Below are positions 44,601-56,285 of a stretch of DNA of 64,000 bases, in pieces. Origin of the DNA: Pratylenchus scribneri (taxonomy: Eukaryota > Nematoda > Chromadorea > Rhabditida > Pratylenchidae); NCBI GenBank assembly GCA_030063045.1, contig JAQSEB010000037.1:806001-870000 (forward strand). The letters are read 5' to 3'. Within the stretch, counting starts at the first letter, position 1. Each line of letters begins with the position of its first letter. Position numbers and translations under genes: made by a program. The notes below the pieces were generated by a model. The model did not search any database, was not told where the DNA came from, and saw only the letters and a program-made list of their open reading frames with translations.

Positions 44601-47600
44601 AAAATATTGAAATATACGTTTATTTTCCAAAGCCATAACTATTCATATTATATTTAACATTATCCAAAAACTTTTTGATAGATAAGAAACAATCAAAAAT
44701 TTTTAATAATTGAGAACTTGAATTCAATTTGCCTCAAACCATATAATTTATTTTCGGCTCCAAAAATAGTCGGAATTAATCCGTTCGGTCATAACTTTCC
44801 GGAAAAGAGACAGAATACTTTCCGGAAAAAAGCGGAATCAAAACTTTCCGAAAATTTTCATGCTAATTCATTTCTCCTTTTCCCTCAATTATTCTAATAA
44901 TGAGTTTGCTTTTTGATAACCAAATTAGTCTTTTTTGCCTTTTTGTTTATTTTCCTCCACTCTCTTCAATACAATGGATTTGGTTCAAATTTAGAGTTAT
45001 AAATAATCAATAAAATAAATTTTCTATATTTAAAATTTGCACTCGAATAATTTATTTCTATCACAAAAATATTTCTGTCTTCATTTCGCATTGAATATTA
45101 TTTGTTCATTCACTTAACAAGTCATTGTCTTGTACTTTAATTTCAATTAAAAATAACAAAAAAATGCTTCATATTCCTAAATTTTATGGTTGTCCAAAAT
45201 CAATTTCAGAAATCAATAAAATTAAAAAAAACCGAAATTGGGAATTTTTGCTCTTTAAAACCGAAAATAGTGGAAACTGAAAACGAAATCCAACATTTTT
45301 TCAAATCTGAAAACCGGGTTTTAAAACAGTGAAACTTTGTAAAACCTATTTTGTTCAATTCTACTAAATCCCTTCCATATAAAACTTAATGGAAAATTAT
45401 ACACCTTAATTTGGAACTTTTTTACCCATTTTCTTTTTATATTCCACCGATCCATTCTTAAATTTTAATTATGTTTTTCCCTTCAAAAATGCCAAATCCC
45501 TTCATTTTCGTGGAATAAATGACCGATGTCCCCAGAAAATTTTGGTCAATAAAGGAAGGGGAAATTCAGCTAATTGGCTGTATGAAACGAGAATATGAAA
45601 CAAATGGATTGGAATTGGAATGTTGAATCGGCACACACACAAATTATCATTTTTGGGAATGGGCATAATTGATTGCAGACACTTTGGAGGACACAAATTC
45701 TTCCTCCAGCATTTCTATGACCATTATTTTTGTTGGCCAATTTGCATTTAATTCCATCCTCCTGCGTTCCAATTAATTAAAAACATTTTAATTAAACAAG
45801 AATCTATCAATTATTAGTATTTTGTTAATCTTTTAATTCTATTCCGTTTCCCCATCTTCATTTCATTTTTTATCTTTAATTAATATTGATTGTTTTCAAT
45901 ATTCAATTTTGTTCCATTGAAACAATAATAATGTGAACAATTATTTCGAATTTGGTTTGGAAAGGAAAACATGAAATTGACAAAATTTCCTCTACTTTCG
46001 TTTTTTATCGCTCTAATTTCCTCTCTATCTTTGTATTTTTATGATATATTTATCTTGTAAAATTAAAATATTAAAAGACAAATCTAAAAATGTTTCGATT
46101 TACAAAAATTTTTTAATTCAAAAAATTAGACCGTCAGCAGAAAACAGATGGAATTTTTAATATTTTTCAAAAAAAAGGCGGAAATTAATTCTTTCCCGTT
46201 AGAACTTTCTGGAAAATAGGCGGAATTAATTTTTTAGGTTAAAACTCTCCGAGGCGGAATTAATTCTTTCCGTTTAAACCTTTATTCAAATTTCTATTTC
46301 CACTATTTTTCAAATTTTCAGCAAGAAGATCGTCCCGGAACTTCACAACAATTGCAACCAAGGCAAACGCAATGGCGTCAGCAGCGCACATCACAACAGG
46401 CCGCTCAGGTAACTAACTGCCCAGTCTTATTAGAATTTTTTAAAAAATATTAAAAAAATAGAATTTGGCCCATAAAAATATTAAGAAAATGGCCAAATTT
46501 ATGTTCTTGCATTATGAATAAATCACGCAAAATCTTCATATTCTAATTTTTACTTTTGTCTTCTTCTTTATTTTTTCCTAGTTCATTCATTTTCATCAAT
46601 TTAATTAAAAATGACTTATTCTTTATGGCTTAAAATGCTGAATAAAATACTCTTTATTTTTAATAATTCTTTTTGACATTCATATATAAGTCATTACAAA
46701 ATATCATTTTTCATATACATATTAGTTGGCCACATTTTTATAAAAACCTAGCCTAATGTTTTCCACCCAAGAACTCGCCCTATTTTGTTCAATTAGTTCC
46801 TTCCTTAACTTATTTTCGCAACCGCGCAATAAATTTATCGGTTTCTCTCCACACCCTGCCCCATGAGTGGATATCAGAGCTGTGCTTTTCATAAATCTTG
46901 ACTCCGACTCCGGACTCAGACCTTTCAAAAATTTAGCTCCGACTCCGGACTCCGGGCTTTCCAATTTATGACTCCGACTCCGATTCCAACTCCGGAGTCG
47001 TTCTAAAACTCGACTCCGACTCCGGAATTTGACTCCGCAGAAATTTTTTTTTAAGTAATTTTGATTTGGCTCCGGGGCATTTTTGTGTAAAATTAATATC
47101 TATTTCGGAAAATGATATAATTTCTCTACGAAAATTTCAATTTTAGTCAAAATAAACCAAAAAAATTTAATTAAAAAAATAGGAAGGGAAATTTTTTAAA
47201 AATTAGGTAAAAAATACAATTTTTTAAATAAAAATCCGGAGTCGACCGGAGTCCGGAGTCGCTCAAAATTTTTGACTCCGACTCCCAACTCCGACCTTTG
47301 AAAATTTTGACTCCAGCTCCGACTCCGGACTCCGACCTTTTCAATTTTCGACTTCGACTCCAGCTCCGGAACGGAGTCGGAGTTGGAGTCGGAGTCGGAG
47401 CCGGAGTTGGAGTCGGACCCAGCTCTGATGCATATGAATAATTAACTTTCCGGAATAAAATTAGAATTTTTAATGTCATTTTTCATCAACAATTTTTTGT
47501 TTATTTTACAAAAAAGAATTATTCACAATGTGATTTATTGCATCTGTCAAACATTTAATTTTCCTACTTTTTACATTGAAATATAAAGCAAAAAAGAAAA

Positions 47601-50600
47601 TTACAAAATGAAGCGAATGGACGAATAATTTTAGTTATGAGAGCGCAAAAAATCCTTCCCCTTCGTTGGTTGAGCCCAAAAATCAATCAAATCCAATCCA
47701 AAATCTTCAATTCTTTTTTTATTATTTAATTAAAAAAGTATTCAATAATTTAAACAATCTAATTCGTTTTGGATTACATATTTTGAGTCAATTTTGATAA
47801 CAATAAATTTAAAAAACTACAAAAGAATTTTGAAAAAATTAGCAAAAAATTTTAAAAAATTAGCATAAATTTGAGAAAATAGAAAAAAATTCTATTAAAT
47901 TAAAATTATTTTATTTTTAAATATTTTCCAAAATGCTTTAATTAAAAACATTCATGAAATTTGATTCCCCGAATTTTTGGCTCTTGCCAAAAACGAAATT
48001 AGCGACAATCAATAACAAATATAACTATAGCAGAGTAAAATTCGAGTCAAGATTAGGGTTTAAATTTTTAACGGATACGGAAAATAAAACTTATAACTTA
48101 TTAGTCAAATAAACTTCGGAACATGGAGGATGGATTTTGGACAATAAATTTCGTTTTTGATCTGGGCCTTAAAATTCGCAACAGCAAATTTCGGTTAACC
48201 TAATAAAATTTTACTCAAATATAAAAATTCCACAAAATTTTGGATGATTTTAATATTTAAATGGAACATAAAGATTCCAAAATTGTGCAATAAATACCAT
48301 AGTTTTGGTTCAAAATGAATTCATTTTCTGTCACATACGAAACACCCCAACATTGACGACCATTTTTTCCTTTGGTCAAGTCAGGAGGCGAGGTGCAGCT
48401 GCAAAATCCGCCAAAAAGGCAAAAAGATATATAAAATATATTTGAAACAAAATGAAACTTTTCCCAATTTTCATTTTTGCCAAAAAATTGGCAGCGCGAA
48501 TGAATAATGCCAATGCCAAGGAAGAACGTTTGATTTTGTTATCCAATTATTTTCTTTTATGACGCCAATTTGCTTCTAATATCAATCACATTTTCGCTGA
48601 ACAAATGCTACGGGCAACATTTATTCATTCCTACAGTATTTGAAGAATATATGCAAATAAATAAATAAATTGACATTATGCCGAAAATTAAATTTATATG
48701 AAAATTGGACATTCCTTTGAATGATATGGGCTCAAAGTTGTCTCCAAAAATGCATATCCTTTCAATCCTTTATTAAAAAGCAAAATTTCGCTGGGCCCAA
48801 ATCAGGGCACTTTTTCAACCAATCAAGGCCATTTTTGGTCTATCCCAACTTCATAATTCTTCACTTTATTTTTCTCCGCCAATTTCCCACTTTCGTCATT
48901 CTCACAATTTCGCCAACTGGCAAATTATTTGTGGCCATCTGGACCATATGATTATTATTAATTTTTTATTTTATTTTTTCTTCCAATTTTCTCCTCGTAT
49001 TGCGCACTCAAAAAGCCACCCTATTCCCAATAAACCACAAAAATTCATTCTTTGCACGCGTATATTTATATTGTCTTCAGTTTCATTCAGTAGTGCAGAT
49101 TTCTGATGAGTAGCAAAATTTTCCCGACAAATCGATTTTTTGCTTTTATCGGCGAGCGATAAAAAATGACCAGCGGTCTCCCTTTTGCTTCTTTCGTTCC
49201 TTCCTTTCTTCAATTCAAATTAAAATAAAATTGTGCCTGCTCCCAAAATCTTGCGCAGAAGAAAAGGGGGGGGGGGCTTTCTTCAATTTAAATTAAAATT
49301 GCATCTTGCTACATTCAAACACAATCATCTGCTCCGAAATCTTGCGCAGAAAGGGAGGGCGGCAAAATCACTTCATGAATTGGGTGAAATATTTCAGACA
49401 AATGGATTGAATGTGGGATTGATAGCAAAAATTATCATTTTTTGGGTAGATGCCATAATAATGACATTGGGGGCACATTCCATTCCCCTTAATTTTTATT
49501 TCATGCACTTTTATATAATATTAACCTTATTCATTTAATGCCACCGACCGAATGGTGGATTAATTAATTAATTTCAATTCCATTTATAAATCCTCATAAA
49601 TTCAAATATTTTATGCCAACGAAATTCCACTCTTTTTTTCGATTTTTTGTCAATATAGTAAAATTTAGAGGCACGATTAGGGTTTAAAAATATTCAGAGA
49701 ATGAGACTAAGATATAGGCAAGGTTTCTGAAGTCGGAGGATGGATTTTTGGGCAACAAATTTCATTTTATTTTAGCTTGAAAATTCGGGACCCCCAAATT
49801 TCGGTTAATCTAATTTTTCATAAAATTATGACTAAAAAATATGAAAATTCTACAAAATTTGGATTTCTAACTGGGGCAAAATAATCAAAAATTTTATTTT
49901 CATTAGCGTAATTTTGATTCTATTGAATTCATTTTCCATCCTTTGCGCAATACCACAACATTGACGTCAATTTTACTTGGCCAAAGGCCAATATCAAAAA
50001 TAAAATATAGTTGAAAAAATAGACCGGAAAATACCCGCGCAGCGAAAAATTAGACCGAAAAATAGCCGTGCAGCGAAAAATTTAGTTAAAATTGGAAAAC
50101 TCAGTAAAAATCTGGCAAAATATGCAAAACTATGGCAAAAATATGAAAAGAGGGCAAAAATATGGTCAAAAATATGGCATGAGCCAAAATACGGCAAAAA
50201 TATGGCAGAGCTATCAAAAATATGGCACGTGCCATATTTATGTGGGTATTATGGCATCCATGCCACGTATAATTTACCCAAAATTGAATTCATTTTGCAA
50301 CACAATATTGGCGATATCCCTAGTTCCCCTTTTCCTATTTTTGCTGTTTTTTTTATTTATTCTTCCGATTAGTAACCCCATAATGAAAATGCCATTGCAC
50401 CTTATATACTATTTATCGAGCATTTAAATTCATTTTGAGTGAATTTCTCGAATAAATTCTCATTATTTTGAAGAATAATCAGAATAGTCTAAAGTCGGTT
50501 TCGGTTTACGAAAATCTTTATAATTTAAAATATATTAGGCGGATTTATATTTTCTGAAAACAGTCAGAATTAATTTTACCGGAAAAAAATTTTCTGGAAA

Positions 50601-53600
50601 AAAGCGAATTTATATTTTCGAAAAATTTTCATTTAGTTACTGTAAAACCGACTTTATTCCCAAAATTAATTAAAAAATATAACTTAATTTTGGCCATGCT
50701 TTTTTTTGTCGTTATTCTTTTAATATTCTATCGATCCCTTATTTTTATTCAATTTTTTTTCCTTCAAAAGGCCAAATCCCTTTCTCAATCTAATAAAAAT
50801 GGAAATGATTTTTTAATTATTTTGTCATTTTCGCGGAATGAATGGCCAATGCTCGGAAATTTTTGGCCGATCCATAAAAGATCATCCATCTTTTTTTAAT
50901 CAATTTTCAATTCTTTTTTACTGCCAAAGCACGTGTAAAAATGCACAAATGTGATACAACAAATTGATTCCTCCTCTGTTTGCGGCAAATTCAATGTGAA
51001 TTTGCCTTTGAGAAATTTATGTCATAAATTCCATTCATCCATTTATTTTCTTCTTTTGAATTTTTATCGATGGAATAACATTGAATTTCTCTTAAATTCC
51101 TCAAAATATTCAAAACCTAATTTATTTTAAAATTCTAGTAAAAATGTAAAAATTCCACAAAATTTCGAAATAAAATCAATAAGAATTTTGTAATATTCAA
51201 CTGGAACATAAAATTACAAAATTGTGGTTTCATAATTACAGTAAAATCTAAAAAATTTAAGATTCTATTCTCCACAATTATTCAAAAAAATAAATAGATA
51301 TTATAAAAATATATAGTGCAGAAATATGTTTAAAAAATTTTTGGAATTTTCATTTTTTGTTCTGAATTTTATTGGAATAATTAAATTAAATTCAAAAATT
51401 CAGAAAATAAAATCATGATTTAATTTGAATGTTTAATATTTATTGGCTCATGTTCATATTATATACATAATTTTCGATCAGCTCAATAAAAAAATTAATA
51501 TTTCTTCAGCCGAATCAATTTTGCAATTTATAATATTTTATTTTTTTATCAAAATTTATTGATTTTATTTTACTTATAAAATATGAATGATTGTCTTTTC
51601 GGATTCCATCCAAATCGAATTCTTCAGAATTTATTAATAACTGGTCCTTCGCGCATTTTAGCATTAAATTTTTTCACTAAATTTAATTTATTTATCCATA
51701 CATTATATTTTCAAATTCCTACAATACCAATAAATTCTGCATTTTCATTCTTTTTATTTCATTTTTAAAATTTTATTAAATTATTTTCATTTGAATTAAA
51801 TTAACATTTTCGAATTTTTAACATTAAAATTATTGAAATCATTACTGAGAAATTTTACTAATTGATGTAAAAAAATTTTAGGAAAAATGGGAATTAATTT
51901 AAAAAAATTATTGAGAATTTATAATTAAATTTTTTTAGTTTTTCGATCGACCTGATTGCTGGAATTTGCTTAAGCAATTATGTGTTCCAATGGAAGGAGC
52001 CGAAAGAAGAGAACATGAAGAGGAACTTCAAGAATCTTTAGTGAAGCAACACAGGGAAAATCGGGAGCATTTTTTGATTTGGATTAAGGTAATAAAAAAT
52101 TAATAATTTTTTGGTTCGTGCCCCATTTTTTGATTAAAAAAAATTGAAAAAAGTTTAGAATTTGGGAACAAAAAATTTTGCATAAATCTGTTTTAAAAAA
52201 AAGTGTTTTTAGAGGTAAAGAATTGCTCGAAATCTTTCATATAGTGCCTAAAAGGTCTAAACAATAAAATGAAAACAATTAAATACAAATCCATTTTATG
52301 TATGCGACATTATTTTGTTCTCATATTCTTAACCTTTACCAAAAATTTTTAATTTTCTTCCCTAAATAGTATATTAAAAATTTGGGAAATCTTAATTATG
52401 TATTGTTTTTGATTCTGTCCATTCCAAATGGTTCAAAAACCGATATAAAAATTAATTTTCTTCTTTTGTTCTTAAAATAAAAATGTTTTCGAGATCGATG
52501 ATTCAAAATATCGAGTTGGTTTTAAATCCTGACTACTATTAATGGTTCAAAAACTGACTTAAAATTTTTTTCCTATTAACCATTTTGTCAATTCTTTTCT
52601 TTGGCAGTTCAATATTTTATTGATATTACTGATTATATTCTCCATTCCATATGTGCAATCTCTTATTGCCTTGATGGTTTTTTGCGAATTAAAACCAATT
52701 TTTATTTAACCATTATTAGTAATCAAATTTAAAATCAATTTGATAATCTAAATTAATGTCAGCTAAAATCTCTAAATACATATTATATTGTGACAAAAGA
52801 TGAAAATTAGTTTTTTTTAACCGGTTCTTTATATTTTGTATATTTAGAATTCGAAGTCAATGTCTAATAGGGCTTCGCAAGTATCTAAAATACCTAAAGA
52901 GTTATTATAAAAAATTAAAAATTTCTAATCAAAAAATGGGAGGTACAAATCAATTATTACGGAAAATTTATATTATTACATTTTTTAGAACTTAGAAGGC
53001 GAGATAACCTATGGTGAAATTTTGAGTCTTCGCAATGGTCCAATTTTTCCTTCCGTAATCAATTATTTTATAAGACAACAGTGCGCGAATAATGAGAAAA
53101 TTCTGTAAGATTTCATAAGAAGATAATATATTAAAAAATATGTATATTAAGTTTTATCCCAACCTGGCAATCTCGAGCATTTTTAAAAGACCGTGCAAGT
53201 GTTGGCGAATTTGATTTACAAAATGTGGAGTTGATCATTGGGCCAATTTTAATGAATTTTTCAAATGGATCGGATGCTCATTTTATCCTTGCAGTTATTT
53301 TTGTTGAGAGAAGAGAGTTCAAAATCTACGATTCATTGGAAGATGTCATAGAGCCGGACACTAAATTGCTTTGGGCCTCTCACATTATGTAATTTTTTTT
53401 TTTGAAACCGAATTTTGAGCAAGAATTTTTTAATGAATTTTGGTAATCATTCGGAATTGCGGTCCCAAAAATTTTCATTTTTTAAAATTTTTCAAAAATT
53501 CAAATTTAGGGTAATTTGGGGCGCTGATCACGAATCTGATATCAATTTTGTCATATCTTACCGATGTCGATTTTTATCAAGAAAATGTCAAGGGTGAACC

Positions 53601-54930
53601 AAGACCAATTTTCAAAATATTTTCAATATAGGCATATTATAGTTCAATCGACGCGGCTCATCGAGCTGAAATGACATATAGGCAAATATGGGATTTCTAC
53701 CTTATAGAGAAAGTAAAATTCCGGGGTCATATGATATGCCATTCGACTCCTCTCGGTGAGCTGAGTCCAACGGTAACAAAATTATGTCCCAGACTTTACC
53801 CGTTGAAAAGTTATGATCTCATGAAAATCGAAAAAGTACTTGTTCCCCCCTATGGGTCGAAAGACGAAAAATTTTTTGAAAATTTTTTCGGTCAATTTAT
53901 AACTCAATCGACTCGTCTCGATGAGTTAAGCCAGAATATGCCATTGGTTTGGCATAAAACACAAAAATAAAAAAGGTATGACCATTTTAATTTCACAGTT
54001 TGGGCTAAAATCAGGGGTTTAGATTTAGGATTTAGGGCTATGGTTAGGGTTAAGTATGGGCGACATGGGATCTAGGGGCTTAGCGCTAGGGATATGTAGG
54101 GGCTAGGGTGTACTTTTGTCAAAAAAAATTTTGAAAATTTTCAACCCATAGGGGGGACCCTTCACTTTTGCGGTTTTTATTTGTTTATCATACTATAACT
54201 TCAGAACCCGTAAATTCCGGGACATAATTTTGGTACCGTTGGACTCAACTCGTCGAGAGGAGTCGAATGGCATATCGTATTACCCCTAAATTTTACTTTC
54301 TCTATACGGTAGGGCGCCCCAAATTATGACCAAAAGTAAAATATATCTTGTTAAGGTATTTAGGCCTCTAAAGCCTATCGCAATATTATGAAATAAAAGT
54401 AGTACCATTAGATTCAGCTCGACGAGCCGCGTCGATTGAGCTATAATATGCCTTAAAAATATTTTAGAATTGGCCTTGGTTCCCCTTGGCATTTTCTTGG
54501 TAAAAGTTTGCTTTATCTTACCAAGATGGCAAAATACCACAAAATAGATATCAGATTCGTGTTCTACGGCCCCGAAAACTCCCAGAAACCAATTTCTGAA
54601 AAATCAAAAAAAATTTTTTTAGGCCCGCAATTCCGAAGGATTACCGTAGAATTATTGAAAGTGCTATGTATTTAAAATTTTTAATTTTTTAGGTCAATGA
54701 TTGATAAAAAAGGAAGAAACTATGATTGGGATACAGACCAATTGAAAGTAACGGTTGAACAAGATGTTGAACAACAGGGAATTAATTCGAAGGATTGCGG
54801 CGTCTATATTGCATTTTTCGCAAGCGAAATAATTCGAGGCAATACAAAGTTGGGATCTCTCCCTCTCAATGTTGGCAACTTCAGGAAGAAAATGGCCAAT
54901 TTCATTTTCGACAAAGCCGGCTTACATTAA
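41641..54930 (+). CDS. HMG-box-like / Ulp1 (C48) cysteine protease fusion protein
   Basis: Nine phase-consistent exons encode 426 aa: 41641-41698, 41742-41878, 42775-42912, 43791-43910, 46322-46408, 51939-52088, 52989-53104, 53152-53388, 54693-54930. Residues 1-65 look like an HMG box (NYGYRCFFNAILPELN, then GHYWRQLDEVQQRKW and a basic tail). Residues about 66-185 are a Gln/His/Pro linker with two QQPGTSA repeats. Residues about 231-426 match the Ulp1/SENP fold: ITYGEILSLRNGPIF.. INYF at the start, H312 in DAHFILAV, D329 in KIYDSLED, Q375-Q376 and C383 in SKDCGVYIAFF. Such proteases cleave SUMO- or NEDD8-type conjugates. The HMG box suggests DNA or chromatin targeting (inference). The start ATG follows an acceptor-like TTTATCAG. 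A shorter alternative would use a downstream ATG. The introns hold mobile elements, and intron 5 is 5.5 kb. Confidence 0.78.
42925..43132. repeat. 28-bp minisatellite in intron 3 of the Ulp1-type gene
   Basis: About seven tandem copies of GAATAAAAGCCAAATTTTTT then AATTTTTT, with one copy longer by T insertions. The first unit begins just after the exon 3 donor. The array ends at the hAT MITE. Confidence 0.93.
43143..43644. mobile_element. hAT-type MITE with CGGATA/ACGGGTA repeats
   Basis: The 502-bp element has perfect 16-bp termini TAGGGTTAATTATCCG / CGGATAATTAACCCTA and perfect 8-bp target duplications CTTTTTAT (43135-43142 and 43645-43652). Near each end are clustered CGGATAAT, ACGGGTA and GTGCGGATAA words. 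No transposase. It lies in intron 3 of the Ulp1-type gene. Confidence 0.92.
46409..51938. other. 5.5-kb intron of the Ulp1-type gene
   Basis: It contains a hAT-type MITE (46875-47427) and diverged duplications: about 48050-48400 with about 49680-49970 (shared GATTAGGGTTTAAA, GGAGGATGGATTTT, AAATTTCGGTTAA, ACATTGACG), and about 48840-48955 with about 44215-44320 in intron 4. Positions 49264-49277 are a poly-G run. Around 50030-50240 there are reiterated ATGGCAAAAATATG words. No embedded gene was found on either strand. Confidence 0.6.
46875..47427. mobile_element. hAT-type MITE with GACTCCGACTCC repeats
   Basis: The 553-bp element has termini CAGAGCTG / CAGCTCTG (perfect 8 bp, YARNG) and partly matching 8-bp flanks GTGGATAT / ATGCATAT (6 of 8). 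Both ends are packed with GACTCCGACTCCGGACTCC-type words, inverted between the ends. The core is A+T rich. It lies in intron 5 of the Ulp1-type gene. Confidence 0.82.
53442..54645. mobile_element. 1.2-kb foldback element in the last intron of the Ulp1-type gene
   Basis: The outer ends GGTAATCATTCGGAATTGCGG and CCGCAATTCCGAAGGATTACC are inverted copies. The inverted similarity extends inward for about 450 bp per arm (GAATCTGATATC, CAAGAAAATG, GCATATTATAG, TCAATCGACGCGGCTC). Within each arm, variants of TCGACTCGTCTCGATGAG recur. Loop-proximal DNA near 54000-54110 repeats TTAGGGTTA and TAGGGGCTAGG. The open frame at 53671-53970 is a by-product. Target duplication is not evident. Confidence 0.82.
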
Positions 54931-54952
54931 ATGTTTATTCTATTTATCCTAA

Positions 54953-55935
54953 TAATGGCCCCGGGGCTAGTAAATATTACCTCCATAGGGGGCAGAGAGT
55001 GAGAGGTTTCAAATAGAGGGAGGGCAACTAAAAATGGATAAATAAATAAAATTTTTCAAAAAAATTTACAGCAAATCTGAACAAGTTTTTTAAGATTCAC
55101 AATATTTTTGTACATTCAAACATTTTTTTTTAAATTCAAACCATTTTTTGAACATGAGGGAGTTTCTAATGGAGAGGGTACTTCAAATTAAATAGAGGGT
55201 GGGTGAGCTACTAAATTTCAGGGATCCTCAAGGGGTGTTATAAATAGAGAGGGGCTACAATTATTGAGGAGTCTACAAATAGAAAGAGGGCTATAAATAG
55301 AGAATGGGCTACAAATGGAGAGGGAGCTAAAAATATAACGGGGTACAAATATAGAGGGAGCTACAAATGGAGAGGAAGCTACAAATATAAAGGGGTACAA
55401 ATGGAGAGGGAGCTAAAAATATAACGGGGTACAAATATAGAGGGGGTTATAAATAGAGAGGTGATTACAAAATAGTGAGGGGGCTATAAATAGAGAGGGG
55501 ATTACAAAATAGTGAGGGGGCTACAAATATAAAGTGATACAAATGGAGAGGGAGCTATAATAACGGGGTACAAATATAGAGGGGGCTATAAATAGAGAGG
55601 TGATTACAAAATAGTGAGGGGGCTATAAATAGAGAGGGGATTACAAAATAGTGAGGGGGCTTAAATAGAGAGGGGGTTACAAAATAGTGAGGGGGCTATA
55701 AATAGAGAGGGGTTACAAAAGAGTGAGGGGGCTATAAATAGAGTGGGGATTACAAAATAGAGAGGGGGCTTAAATAGAGAGGGATTACAAAATAGTGAGG
55801 GGGCTATAAATAGAGAGGGGATTACAAAATAGTGAGGGGGCTATAAATAGAGAGGAGATTACAAAATAGTGAGGGCGCTATAAATAGAGAGGGGGTTACA
55901 AAATAGTGAGGGGCTTATAATAGAGAGGGCCATTA
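54953..55935. mobile_element. GA-rich TA-flanked repeat element
   Basis: Ends TAATGGCCC and GGGCCATTA are inverted with TA at each edge. The interior from about 55240 is a degenerate tandem array of roughly 38-bp units such as AAATAGAGAGGGGATTACAA then AATAGTGAGGGGGCTAT, strongly purine-rich on this strand. Words such as CTTCAAATTAAATAGAGGGT and AAATTTCAGGGATCC are inverted relatives of those in the 40354-41193 element. It starts 23 bp after the Ulp1-type stop codon. Confidence 0.7.
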
Positions 55936-56285
55936 ATTGGAAAAATAACAATTCCCCAATAAATTTTTGCCATTGTATGCCTCTATACCATTTCTCACAC
56001 AAGATTATTTACTTAATTTTTAATTTCATTCCTTTCTATCCATTATTTCACATCATTTTTTTATCCAATATGTCCCATTATTCATTAATTGACTAATTAT
56101 AATTACTCATTGTACGAGAAATCTTGCATTATTTTCTTATTTTCTACCAAGTCTCCTCAATTTGTAGGGCAAAACCAATCAATGAAATACCTATTCATTA
56201 TTTTATTGTTTATTTATTTTTTCCTTTCATTTATTGTTTATTCATTCTTATTCCTTATTAAATATTGACAAAATGATTGTGGCAG
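55936..56285. other. Intergenic region upstream of the SLC6-type gene
   Basis: A+T-rich sequence with no recognisable feature. The true first coding exon of the transporter, with its ATG, should lie here or be replaced by a trans-spliced leader; no in-frame ATG precedes the first recognised exon. Confidence 0.4.

Noticed and set aside
53671..53970. 99-aa frame in the last Ulp1-gene intron
   Set aside because: It lies within one arm of the foldback element and matches the inverted arm with frame breaks; no coding signature.
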